Of a DNA stretch of 64,000 nucleotides, positions 10,785 through 23,462 are shown piece after piece. The number at the start of each line of letters is the position of its first letter. Position 1 is the first letter of the stretch. The position numbers were made by a program, and so were the translations under genes. Below the pieces are notes generated by a model. The model searched no databases. It was given only the letters and a program-made list of their open reading frames with translations, and was not told where the DNA came from. Source of the stretch: Pelomyxa schiedti (Eukaryota > Evosea > Pelobiontida > Pelomyxidae); contig JAHLWZ010000346.1 in NCBI GenBank assembly GCA_020536535.1, positions 1,684 through 65,683 on the forward strand, written 5' to 3'.

Positions 10785-13700
10785 ATGAACAAGCCAGCAC
10801 GTAGTAGCAGCGCCGACATCAATGCACGGCATCAGCAACAACCGAAAAACAACCAACACAAACGACAACAGCAACAGCAGCAGCAACAAAATCGCCAACA
10901 ACAACAGCAACAGCAACAACAACGTGAGCAGATCGCATCCCCAGCGCCGGCAAAGAAGCACAAGGCGCCGGGGCCCGCCCCAGCGACAAGCGCGACGAGG
11001 GGCGCGGGGGCGGCTGCTACTGCGGCTACGACGGCACCAAGCGTAGCGGCTGCTACGACGACGACGACGACTACTACTACGACGACGACGACTACGGCGC
11101 CGGCGGCTGTACCCAGCTCGAGCTCGGGCAGCGCGGCTGCGATGGGGCGAGGCGGGGGCGGAGGGGGAGGGAGCGGCGGAGCGACGGCCAGCGGGGCGAC
11201 GGGCAGGGCACCGAGCGCGAGTGCCAGCGCGAGCGCGACGGCGACTCCAGGGACAAGCGCGAGCAGCGGCAACGGGGGTGGTGGTGGTGGTGGAAGAGGA
11301 GGAGGAGGAGGCGGCAATAACGTGCCTGTGGGAAACAAGGCGGGAGCTCAGGGCGGGGTAGGAAGAGGGGGCGGCGTGAGGCCCCCCGGTCGGGCAAGGG
11401 GAGTTCCACCTACATGCAACTGCAGTGAATGTGGTGTGTGACATTTATCACCCTTTTTCTTTTTCCTTTTCCTTCCCCCCCCCCCCCCTTTTCTTCCCCT
11501 CAGTGTTGACCTTTATTCTAATCCCTGCCGTTTCTTTCACACACTATCTTTTTCGTTTGGTTTAGTTGCAGCAAGTAGAGAATATGACAGAAGCTTGATA
11601 GCTATTGACAAACTCGATCGAAACGGCTTCACTTCTACTGTGCCACCTTCAGGAAGAGCAAATAACAGAAGCAGGAGTAGTAGCCAGAGTAGAATTACTA
11701 TTGGCGTTAGTGTGGAGGGGGACAGCGACTATTTAAGTGGAAGCAATAGTTGTGAGACTGCTGAGGACACAGATGCATATGACGACTCCAATGAGAGCGA
11801 GGGTTGTCCTGCTTCTGAGACTACATGCCGCGAATTTACACGAGTGTGGTCAGCGTTACAAGGTTTCCTGGTCAACTTACACTATTTTGGACTTACACGG
11901 GGTGAAGAAATGCTTAAGAACGGAGGAGAAGACTTTGCACGGCAATTTTTGAACAGGCACAAGGAAGCTCCTCAAACTTGTGTATGTCTATGTTAAACCT
12001 CTCAATATGTCTGTTGATGACCTTTTTTTGTATTGGATGTATCGTTTTGCGTTCGTCTAATGAACAGGGTAATTATCAATAATGTTAACATTGGTTATGG
12101 CAGCAAAACGGTTGCATGTGCCCCACACGAGCCCAGTGGCAAATTCAGTGTTCTGCTGCCGTTCCAACACAGTACCCTCAGTACCGTAAGTGTGAACGGA
12201 CACAATACAGTGAGTGCAAAGCCAATAACAGTAACTGCGGAGGAACGACTTCCACCGCTAGGACATCTGGTGGTGGGGGTGGTAGTGAATCAAATGCTTC
12301 TGTGGACATGTCATCTGGTTTCATTGTCGTCCCTGGAAGCATTGAAGAGGCAAAAAAACTATCAAGAGAGAAAAAATTTGCTCTCAAAGTACCAGCTTGT
12401 TGTGGCCCACTTCCCTCACATGCATCACCTGTAACCAACAAACCTTCATCAACTCCTATTCTGTCTCGCACCATAACAAAAGCTTGCACTTCCGAGATGA
12501 GACCCCAAGCCCATTCTCCTGTGGTCATTCCAGATGACGAAGGATACTGGTTGGAACTACAAAATCTTGTTGGCAGTATTTTCAAAGACCCAACGTGCCC
12601 TACCACAAGGGAACAACTGGAAAGAGGGTACCAACGTTGTCAAAATTCTAAACAAACCTCACATGTCTCTCGTTCTTCACAGGCTGATTTGCACATGTAA
12701 ACTATGTAACATCAATCCTGTATCTCTATTTTTGAAATTGGAGAACAAAGCAGTTTCCTGGATGCAACATCTAAGATCGCACCTGGTTCAATTTATTTCA
12801 TCCTCAGCCCCGCTCATGAGCCAATGTTAGCTTCCATATCTCTTTCATACACATTTAACATGATAAAAAGCCAACGCAACTGACTTTGTCACCCTTGTTG
12901 GGGCCTCATTTGAGAGCATTACAAAAGCGAGCCAAGTACTGGATCCTGTTCTGGAGCCCCTTTATACACATTTTCTAATTCAGTTCAACATCAATTTTGG
13001 CGATGTGATAAAGGTACAAAACCGTTCTATCTTATCAACTTAAACGAAATAGGGTTTGTTCCATCATATCGTTTTTGATGATGCTATCGTGCAAACTGTA
13101 TTACCTCAAGTAAAATCCCTTCTAGGGGATGGTAGCACTACAAAACAGTCCACAAGTTCTCCTGCACCAGCCTCAGATACTCCGCATATTCCTGTGCAAA
13201 ACCCAAAGGAATCCTCACACCAACCAGTACCTACAACTTCTTCAGTACCCACATTGCCCGTAGAGTGCAACCGCTATTGTCACATATTTGATGGCATCGT
13301 CAGTAGTGCCCTTAAGTGCGCTATTTTATTTTATTTTATTTTTTTTTTTTTTTTAAGAATTACCTATTATTTTAATTTTTTTACTTAGGTGGACATCTAA
13401 CAAAGAGGTGCTACAGCGGTATCTTGCCCAGCATCAAGTACACCACATATATTATTGAAAATTTGCAATCAATACTAACTCAACCTCTATTAGCACACAG
13501 TACATAAAACTGTTCCATCTCCGCCGTCATGTAAGCATTTACGGCAACATCATCAACAAATTCCAGCTGAACTTCCTCACTCTCACAACCACTCTATTAT
13601 CCATACACATCATCAACCCTCTTCCCCAAAGCAAGGGCAGCAGTCACAAGCACAGCAGTTGCAAGTGCAACAATCGCAATGTAGTACATTACCACAAGAA

Positions 13701-16700
13701 ACAGCACAGCAGAGTAACGCCTTGGCGTCCCATGTTCGTGAGCATAGACGGCAGCAGCAATCACTTCACTCTAAGCATCAAAGCTCCCCAATCTTAGACA
13801 AAGTTGTTGCTCTAATGCAACAGCAGAAGCAGCTGCAACAATCACCACAACACCATTCACACAAGCTTGCAGCTGTAATTCATATGGCGGAGGATGGTAC
13901 CCCTGAAACGGTATCCCAAGGACAAAGCATTATATCCCTTCTAAAAAAAAAAAAGGCTACAGATCCTCTGTGTTCCTACACAGCTGAAGATATTTTGACC
14001 ATTGCGGCAAATGTGTGGTCAAACCAGGGCTTCTTTATCACCCCTGAAGACGGCAGCATTACAAAGGAGGGTCAGAATTTAATTGCAACTTCAACTGGTG
14101 TAAAAGCTGTTGTTGGGGGGCAGAGTGTTGTATTAACACAGGAAGGTGATGATGGCAATTATGTATACGACATCGAGGAGTATGACGAGGGAGAGGATGG
14201 TGACGAAGATGTTGAAGATGATGGAGACGAAGGTGATGATGAGGATGAGGAAGAGGAGGAGTATGACGAGGAGGAGGATGATGATGACGAAGAAGAAGAG
14301 GAAGAAGAGGAAGACGAAGGGGAAGCTGAGGTTGAGGATTCCAAAGGCCCTCTTGAAGAGTATATCGATAAGAACGGAAACACTATTGCACAGTGTGAAC
14401 AATTGGCACAGAATGCCCTAGGGCATACCAACAACCCCAATCAAACACCTCCTCTGGAAGACAGTGCCAGGGATGGTTCAGATGAGGGCTATCAGACAGA
14501 ACCACTCCCTGAGGACTACTCTGTGGACAATGTATCTGGTTCGTTTTTCTTCATAGTTTGAGACTTTTTTCACTCGAATCAGAGAAACTGTATACTATCA
14601 AGCCTCCAAAAGCTATCACCAAAGGTTTTTATTTGAAGCAACAATAAAATCGCACTGCATCCTTATCGCAAATACATGCGTACACATATGAAACACCTAA
14701 CAAGAGCACCTTGAATTTGAATATGATACCGAACAGGAGATGGCTGTAGACGATGCAATTCAATGTCATGTGCCTACTGTGCTCTTTCTGAGATAGCAAG
14801 TAAAGTTCCCACTTACCCTACTGTAGGACGCGGTATTACTACCTTAAATAGGTCCGTATCAGCTTGCAAGAGACAAACTCAGACAAAAGTTGAAGAATTC
14901 CAAGGAACAGAAAAAATCTACCGCCCCATCAAGTGCCTTCTCTTCCTTTTTGGACCAGGATCCTAACAGTTTTAACAACAAACAAAACAGAACCTCCTCC
15001 AATCAAACGGACTGATAATCGATCATTAAAGGAGTTATTGGAGCTCATAGAAGGGACAGACAAAACAAAGCAGAACTCACCCAATCCCAGTGGAAAAGCT
15101 AAGACCAAAGTGCGTCAACCAGCCCAAAGTAAAATGCAAGATAAACGCGTAAATACTGTCACGGCACAAAAAACCTCCCAGAAATCCATTAAAACTACAA
15201 ATTCCACAAAGGAAACGCAACCTGCAAAAACTACCAAACAAAGTGCGCAAAAGAGGGCACCTAAATCCCAGCTCTCTTCGTCGCCCTCTGATACTGCAAC
15301 TGAAAAAGAAGAAGCCACTGAATCAGAGGCCAACACTGACAACAGTGAAGCTACTAGGACTGAATCGACAGCTGAGAGTGACTCGGACAATCAGGAGGAG
15401 GAAACAGAAGATGTTCAGGAGACAGACTCTGAGCAACAAAGTGCAAGCTCACAAAGTGATACCAGTGAAGACCAAATGCAAACTGCCAGTGAAAGTGAAG
15501 ATCGTAGTAGTGACCATGAAGAAAGCCAAGATGAAAGTGATCTGGAAGAAGTCGAAGAAGAAAAAGAAACAGACGAAGACAGTGAGAACATCGCAATTCC
15601 AAAAAAGGAGCGTACCAAGGGATCAGAACAACAAAAGAAGCAAGTGAAAGGAAATCCCCCCAGACCGCAGGTGTCTAATAAAGACGTTGCCAAGAGAGAC
15701 TCTAGGAAAAATACCACACAGCCAACTCCTCCACAGGAACCACCTAAGAATAAGAGCTCTAAGAACAAAGGAACTCCCAATTCCAATTTGGTTGTACCCC
15801 CAAGTGGAAAGAAAGCCGCCAAAAATATAGAAACTCAACACAATAACTCAACTAAGAAAGCACTCCCCAAGCAACCTTCAGCTGATACCCCAACCCAACA
15901 GCCAGCCACGAAGAAACCACCTTCTCTCACAGTCAACGCACCCCCTTCATCAAACCCAAAACCTGGGAAGGTAGTTAACCCTAAGAACAAACCCAACTCC
16001 ACTTCATCCCAATCACTTCTCAATAAACCAACCAAAGCATCAAATATCCCCACTTCGTCTGGGTCAGTTCTAGCCCCAAAAATCAACGGTAACACACCTG
16101 CAAGGTCATCATCTGCACCCACTTTCACTCAAATTCCGGTATCCACCTTCCCGTTACGTACCCTAACCCCCGCGCTTTCGAAAAAAGCACCCGCAAGTTC
16201 GCAGGCACAACCACCATCACCCATTTTACCTACGGTTGTCTCTGTGGCTCAACCCAAACCAAGCCATGCCACACAGCAACCTATTGTACTTCCAGAAAAA
16301 TCTGCCAGCTCACTTCAGGCTAAAATGGCAGCCTTTAACGGCAAATTCCCAGCTTTCTGGGCGAATTGTAAAGAAACCTCCTCTGATCAACCTGCACCCC
16401 AAAGTACCCCTGCCACTGCCGCGATTCCCCAAGTTCCTATGTAACATCCCAATTCTCTTTCAATTCGAATTCCTTAACTCCCGACGACTAATAGATGTCA
16501 CAGGCACAATGACAGTGTCAGTGATGACTGTGCCGAGGGTGAAGATGAACTGGACCCTACATTCAAGTCTCTGCTTGAGAAAGAAATAAGTGCCTTCAGA
16601 CAAGCTCTCGAATCCTCTTACAAACAGGTAGCCCCGTAAGACAATACTATAACCCCTAACACCATCAAACAGGTACCACGCCAGAAAGTGAAGCCAAATC

Positions 16701-16885
16701 CACATTCCTCCTCCGCACTTGTTGAAATGTGCCGGAATTCTTTGCAAGCTTCTAAGCAACCTGGTACTCCCGCAAACACCAGCAATAACACCAACGCCGG
16801 TACCAACCTAAACACAACCTTAAATGCAAATACCCCCCTGAAACCAACAGCAAAAGCCCCACCAAAACGGCCCAATAAAGCTTAG
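10785..16885 (+). CDS. Large multi-exon low-complexity protein, unrecognised
   Basis: Exon 1 starts at ATG 10785 and encodes Gln, Thr, Ser and Gly tracts ending PPTCNCSEC. Later exons are linked by in-frame short introns: YDRSLIAIDKLDRNGF; CREFTRVWSALQGFLVNLHY; SGFIVVPGSIEEAKKLSREK; CTCKLCNINPVSLFLKLENK; VLDPVLEPLYTHFLIQFNIN; KWTSNKEVLQRYL; a Gln/His-rich part; an Asp/Glu tract of about 60 residues (14160-14340); a Ser/Glu- then Lys/Pro/Thr-rich part (15,000-16,440); and FKSLLEKEISAFRQALESSY with a Ser/Asn tail ending at 16885. Several boundaries (11.99-12.06, 14.54-14.96 kb) are not certain, so it could be two genes. It looks nuclear and acidic, but no domain is recognised. It converges on the BRCT gene with only 48 bp between the stops. 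Confidence 0.5.
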
Positions 16886-16933
16886 GTTCGATATGAATCC
16901 CAAAACAATTTTTTATGTGTCCTTTTCTTTCTC

Positions 16934-19732
16934 CTACGGTTTCTTCTTGAATGGATAGGCATCACAGGCTTGTGGTTTGTAGTTTTGTATGGAGTCATAG
17001 AGCCACTGTAAAAGAACAATCAGATGAGAGGAGAAAAGAGAAGCTCTGGACCCACCGATTCAGAAACCAATGGGCATTTACAAGGCTTATTGGGGGACAG
17101 AATGCATAAAGTAGCATCTTTCAGCTGCTGGGTCTGTTTTAGGTGTGAGCGAAAAGGAGAGAATTGCGGTTGCGAATTTACGGTTGCTCCCCCTGCAAGT
17201 TTAATGAGTTCTTCTAACGATTCACGGCTGGAGTTTGTTCCTGATCCCAGAAAAATTGTAAAACCATGGAATATCCCGGGTGTGCCATTCTCTATTTATG
17301 GATTCAGCAGGAAACTTACTAGTCACCAGAATTCAAAACCATGAGCTTTTCTGGAGACACTAGCTCCAGGGAATGTTGCCTTCATCTCAAACTCTTCCTC
17401 TGAAAGTAGTTTATTGGCTTCATGGCTCCTTGATAGCCACTTAACATCCAAAACCCACAAACCTGCAATTTCTCTGTTTTATTTGTTGTACAAAGGCAAA
17501 GCCTACCTTTCGCAATTGCGGTCATCAATTTCAAGCTTCTTCTATCTGAGCCACATAAGAGGTGGGTTGTATGTTCCTCAATTTCAGGTGTGCAGTCTCC
17601 ACCCAGGTCTGAAACCATTTGTTCGAGTTTTCTAGAGGGTTGGCCAATCAAAAACTGATAAAAGAATTAAAACAAATAATGATATCACTAGACAATCAAA
17701 TAGTCCTCAAATAATACAAATCCCTTCCCTCAAACAACAGAAAAGAAAATATTCATTTCAGCAACCTTTTTTGCGAGACTAGTGTAAAAGTGCACACAAA
17801 TGGTTTGTTTCCCACACTCATAGTTGAGTCCCTTGGTAAGATGGGTGAAGGGCAAGGCGGCGTTCTGGAAGTGCCATCCTTATTTACTGGTTTTGTGCCT
17901 TTGTGAGAAACATGCCTCTTGTGAGATTTCGTTTTCTACAAGGTGTCAGTCTTTCCTTATAAGTTTGCTTGTTAAAAAACCTCATCCGAAGATTGAGAAC
18001 TACTTGAGGAACTCCCGGAGCTCCTTGAATAACTAGAATCTGTGTTGCTCCCACTACTTGAATCGGAGTCTGATACTTCAATTCTTCTTTTGCTCTTTTT
18101 CGTGGCTTGCGGCACTACTTTTGTGACCTGTGTCGCAGAGTGCTTGCTAGTTTGAGGTGCTGTAACAGTCTGCTTCTCTGACGTTGGGATCTCACTGTCT
18201 GACATCGAGGTATCGTTCGCATCAATGGATTTGAAAGGAGCAGCAGTTTCCGGAGGACCAACTGGGGGTGCTTCACAACTTTGACCTGTGTTCTTTATTT
18301 CAGGTTTGGAAGGCGGTGCTATGCCAGGGTCAACTTTTTCTGGATTGTCATTGTTGATACTAAGATGAGGGTCCGTAGGTTCCACAGTTGTCGCGCTCAC
18401 ATCACAATTACTTTTTTCAGCTTCATTGAGACTAAATGTTGGCATATCATCCAAGGCACCTTGGATTGTATCTGGATCTCCAGTAGTAATTGTATTTTCT
18501 GGCATTTCAGTTTCAGCACCATTGTCAATTTGTGCCTGGTCGGCATGGTCCGTGGAGATGGGTGCAATCTCATCCTGTGAGCTTGTCTGCAGGTGTAACT
18601 CGATTACTTTTTCAGGTTCAGGATTATTAGGGTCTATCTCAGTGGATTTGTCTTTTGATGTATCTGGGCTTGTCAGATCGGCATCTTGCAATGGCTGTCC
18701 AACGTCTTGAGAGACGGAAGTATCCTGAGTTGTGCGCTGGTGTTGTTGTTGTAGAATCTCAGGTTGTGCCTCCTGTCTCGGACTTGCAGATGCTGAGGAA
18801 CTTCCAGTACTTTTCTTTGACATTTCCAACGGCTTTTCGGTACGGTCGTCGCTCTTCATCATGACAACAGACTTTACCAAATCCAGCTGGGCAGAGTTTT
18901 CTTGTTGTATTTCTTCCACCATTTCCTTCTGTGAGGCGTGAGTGTTCTGTGGTTCCAATACCAAAATAGGCAGTTTTTCGCATTCCTGCTTGGCGATGGC
19001 GGCACCATTTCCGCCGAAACTGTTGCTTCTGCTGCTGTTGTTGGAGGTAGTTGTGGCCGTGTTTGTTGTGCTTGTCGTTTTGATGTTATTGTTGCTGCAG
19101 CTGTCACTTTTGATACCAGTTCCGCTGCTGCCTGTGTTACTTATGGGAGAACACACAGCTCCACTCACAACTGGTTTGGCAGATTCGAAGCCAATTGAGG
19201 CAGTTGATGGAACTAGAGATAGCGGGCTGAAAGTGGGAAACGCGGCATTAGCATTAGTATTAGCACTAGCATTAGAACCAGTGATTGCAACAGGGGGAGA
19301 ATCGTGGGTGGACTTGAGCAGAGCCTGCTGAGTGCAGGCACAAAGCAGCGAGATGTGAGTGGGTTGGCGCAGGGGAATAGACTGTGAGGAAGAAATAGGG
19401 GGCTGCAGTTGCATTTGCATTTGCATCTGCGGGGGTGGTTGACTTAATGGTGGCTGCTGTTGTTGTTGCTGTTGTTGTTGGAGTGAGAGGGCGAGGGTGC
19501 TTGTGGTAGTATTAGATTTGGGCCTGGGGATTCGGCAGGCCTTGATCCAAAATGATTTGACTCTCAGGCGCTCGACCAGAGTGGCTTCTGGCCACACTTC
19601 ACCAAGCAAGCTGAGGAGTTCCTTTTTTTTGGAGGGGGAAGGCAGAAAGGCATGAGTGGTTGGTCTTAGTTTTTTTTTAAATCTGGCTGCTTCCAGACGA
19701 CCGGGAAGAACAGCACAACAAACATACCACAT
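16934..19732 (-). CDS. BRCT-domain protein, possibly DNA-damage response
   Basis: The long first exon (ATG 19732 down to 17981) encodes a basic N terminus, a Gln tract, Ser/Thr/Asn-rich and acidic regions, and a Ser-rich end (GSNTDSSYSRSSGSSSSSSQ). A 45-nt intron at 17936..17980 follows. BRCT 1 then reads PFVCTFTL, RKLEQMVSDLGGDCTPEIEE, THLLCGSDRRSLKLMTAIAK and, past another intron, LWVLDVKWLSRS. A second BRCT-like unit has ESLEELIKLAGGATVN and, after an intron, WLYDSIQNYKPQ, ending at TAG 16936..16934. Tandem C-terminal BRCT units after a long disordered region are typical of phosphopeptide-binding repair mediators (BRCA1/MDC1 type). The assignment to repair is inferred. The junction between the two BRCT units is not fully resolved. 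Confidence 0.75.
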
Positions 19733-20104
19733 CACTAAAAAAAAAAGACGGAAACAAAACAGGTCCTACTTGTTCAGTTGTTATGGCGTCGGGGTCAATG
19801 TCGAGGTTTCGCACCTCGGCCTCGAACCGAGACCCGGCTGTGTCCATCCTACGCAGGTAATTGATCTAAAATCTACTAGAAATGCCCTTAGTTCATCGAA
19901 GAGGTTCAGAAAGTATGGGAGTCAGGAATGGGAGTTCACTGTGACGATATTGTTGACAGCTGATTGAACAGCCATCAGTCGGGAATCACTCACTTGGAAG
20001 ATGTCTGATGAGTTTGTTTCGTTTTTGAAACGGCACGGTGCTGCTGTCCGTTTTACGGTAATGGCCGTAGCTCTGAGACAAGAAGAAAAAAAAGAAAGAA
20101 AGAA
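19733..20104. other. Divergent intergenic region, unresolved coding-like pieces
   Basis: Lies between the BRCT gene start and the FBPase start, which are transcribed away from each other, so a shared promoter region is expected. Both strands show protein-like stretches: plus FIEEVQKVWESGMGVHCDDI after a good 42-nt intron-like GTAATT...CTTAG; minus FEAEVRNLDIDPDAITTEQ. Neither could be joined in frame to a neighbour. Missed 5' exons of either gene are possible. Confidence 0.3.
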
Positions 20105-23100
20105 ATGACTTGCCGTACGATGATGGCCGCAAGTGATCCAATTGGTTCTGGAATTGATCCCGACATCACACATCACCTGGGTCAGTATGATTGTCACGCC
20201 AGCACACTCATTTTTTTTTTTTTTTGAAAAACCCTTTGCACTGCTGTTGGTGGGAGATCTCTCACGTATTTTTCAAGAGGTTCTGGAGTTGTTAACCAAG
20301 CAGTACCCAAGCATACATGCTGCATCTAACGAGATAGTGAAACTGAGATCCATTTTGACTTTGCCAAAAGGCACAGAGTACTGTGAGTTTCCTCCACTTT
20401 ACCTTTATGGCCTAACTGTGTTTCTCATTACGAGCGTTCAGTCATGTCAGGTATTCGCTTTACTTTATTCCCCCGTTATACATGGTACATGGTTCAAGCT
20501 TCTCCTTCGAAGATATACATGGTGAATACGAGGCTTTTTGCCACTTCATGAGGAACGGCAGTGGGATCATTAGGGAGAAAATCGAAGACCTCTTTGTAAC
20601 TGAGCTGAGTGAGGAAGACCGTAAACATCTCGCGTTCATAGTCTATTACCCAGGCGAGTTCAATAGACAACTATTCTGATCTAATCGACATGTCAGAGCA
20701 CAAGCTGCCTGAACTTCTTAGGGCATCCACAAATCCTTCTCTCTTCTTGAAGACTGTCCTTGCAAATTTAATTAAATTGACTCGCTATGTGGGACTCAAA
20801 TACAGCCAGTCAAAGGTTTTCAAGTTTTCTTTCTGGGAGATCTAAGAACAAAACTCAGATGAGAAAATCGGTATCCCCGCATCACCGTGACCTTATTTTA
20901 GAGTTACTCTCTGAGAGGGAAAGTACGGAAGCCAGACAACCCTATTTTGAAGGCACTCTTGAAATAGTAGTAGTATTATCCAATAACAGTTAGATTAGCT
21001 CTTCTTGAAAACATTGTTGAGCTTGGAGAAGCAACTTCACTTATTACATCTCTGGCAGAAACAATCCGAACCCTTGCCGTTGATCACTTGCACATACTTG
21101 GTGATGTAATTCTTCCGTTTTTGCTCATTTTATAGCCTACCTATCAAATAGATATTCGACCGTGGCCCAGGGGCTCACATAATCTTGGATAGTTTGATGC
21201 GACAAAATAAGGACCAACTAGATATTGTTTGGGGGTACCAAGTGTATGTGTCTCCATTAGGTTTAATGCGTGTTCAGAAACCATGAAATGATGTGGCTTG
21301 GCGCTGCTGCTGGCAGTGCAGCACTTGTATGCCATGTACTACGTGTGTCTCTTGCATATGGAAATTTGGAAACACTTGAGGTGCCTACGTCCGCCATGAG
21401 GTCCTCGATTTCCCTTACATTCATTATTGAAAGAGTGCGTACGGAATTGACTTATTACCACTTGCAACATTTGCTATGGAGACTTATGCTGATGACCCAT
21501 GTGAAAAGTTCTTTCTACTCTGTGAGACATAACAGTGTAACGCATAAAAAGATTCATGCCAAAGATAAGTGAAGTGCTTCCTGCTGACCAACCTTATATC
21601 CCTTCAAGTAAAGTACCAACAATTGGTGAAAAAAGACTGCTCGCAAAAATGCATAAGGTAGGAACTTCACATTTTCAATAACGAGTTTATTCTTTTTAGG
21701 CGGTAGCAATACTCCAATTCAAACTGGAGGGCCAGGTATTTTCTTTACCGAATTAAATCGGTTGTAATGCCGGCAAGTTGATACACAGGAGGCCCGAATT
21801 TGACATGGGAAATCGTCTACTTCTAGATAAGGTAGATCCCGCCACAGGCACAATCCAAATTGCTGGAAATCAGTACCATCTTATCGATACTTTATTCCCA
21901 ACTGTGTCTCTAAATTCAACTTCGTCAAGGTATTTGTTAAACTGCATCTCATAATTAACATCTGCACTTTATTTTCGCAGCCCTTGTACGTGTGTTTGGT
22001 GCTCTAGCAGTGACAGGGAGTCCGTGACACTACAAGGTACACCCGTGTGTCCAAGAACTCCTCTTCCATCAGCATACAGTCTCACTCCATCGGAGTCACT
22101 GCTCGTTGATAAGTAATTATGCAAGTGCATTGACATTTTCTAATTGCACTCAGACTTGTTGGGTCCTTTCTTTCAAGCTCGAAATTGCAACAACATGCCC
22201 GATTTCTGTTTTGTCGCGGCTCTATGTATCTTAAGTATAATGGAAATTTATTATTCCATGGCGGCATACCTCTCAATTCTGATGGAGCCTTACAAGTATT
22301 CTGGAAAAGGTTATTATTTTTTCACTTTAATTCTTCACCAGAAACTTCATATCGAGGGCCAAGTGTATGAAGGGAAAGAACTTATGGACAAATTAGAACG
22401 AACAGTGAGGGCTGGCTATTTTCTTCCTGTAATGTATTCGCCACTCTTCAACCTACTGACTACACTAGACTGGACACCCACAAAAATCATTTGGACAAGG
22501 TTGTTTCTTTCTTTCTTTTTCCCTCTGTTTTTACATTCTTAGATACTATGTGGTATTTATGGGTTGGTGAGTTTTCCCCCCTTTATGGGAGGAAAAAAAT
22601 GGCTACCTTCGAGAGGTTGTTTATTCGGGAAGAGGCCACTTGGGCGGTATAACCTATTTTTTCACTCTGTCTAACATGATTACAGGAGGGCCATACACCA
22701 TATTATACATTTAGAGACAAAATAACAGCTGTGGAATCCATCCTTCAAAATTTCGGGTTAGAGCCCAATAGTGGTCACATTATCAATGGTAAGCTAATAA
22801 CCCATTTTTATGGTCAACGTTTTCCTAGGGCATGTCCCTGTCAAGGTGACTAGAGGGGAATCACCAGTAAAAGCGAGTGGAAAACTTCTTGTGATAGATG
22901 GTGGTATGAGCAAAGCGTATCAAAAAGAGACTGGGATTGCCGGTATACAGACCTCGTTCTTTATAGTTCTAAATCACCTCAGGGTATACACTGGTTTACA
23001 ACAGCTGGGGATTAATGCTCATTTCTCATCAACCCTTTGTCTCTGTCATGCGTGCTATTGAGAAAGAAATTGATATTGTCTCAGTTGCACGAGTTATTGA

Positions 23101-23311
23101 GCGGAACGAGGAACCAAGCCCAAGCAGCGTCTCTGAGGGGGTAGAATCTTCGTCTCTTCCCGGCGGTACCACTTCCGTTGTGAAACTAGCACCGCACAAG
23201 AGAATTCGGGTTGCTGATACTGACCAAGGCAAAAAAGTAGCTGCCCAAATAAAGTACCTTCTGATGCTCCGTGCTGCCTACCAACATGGTTACTTGAAGG
23301 AACTGTCTTGA
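20105..23311 (+). CDS. fbp: Fructose-1,6-bisphosphatase, class III (bacterial type)
   Basis: Many exons read through class III FBPase motifs in order: [57 protein letters not shown] joined across an intron to [12 protein letters not shown] joined to [149 protein letters not shown] and [20 protein letters not shown]. The metal-binding D-x-H, GD-x-x-D-R-G and G-N-H-E motifs are present. The enzyme hydrolyses fructose-1,6-bisphosphate in gluconeogenesis. Class III enzymes are typical of Firmicutes and Bacteroidetes, so bacterial origin followed by intron gain is inferred. Two places break frame without a GT-AG solution: 13 extra nt near 20655 and 46 extra nt near 20960-21010. Start is the first ATG of the exon leading to [10 protein letters not shown]. 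Confidence 0.88.
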
Positions 23312-23462
23312 ACTCTGGCAAAAAAATAAGCAAGAATAATAAAAAAAAAACTTCTGATAGTATTATCCCAAAACCAATTGACTTCTATAGTCCAATTGTT
23401 GAGAGAAGATAAAGTAGGGTGGTGGTACAGTGTGGTGTGTTTGTTATGAAAGTCCCTAGGGA

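Noticed and set aside
14133-14440. Antisense ORFs rich in Phe/Ile/Leu or Ser opposite the acidic tract
   Set aside because: They are mirror images of GAG/GAA/GAT codons in the plus-strand gene.
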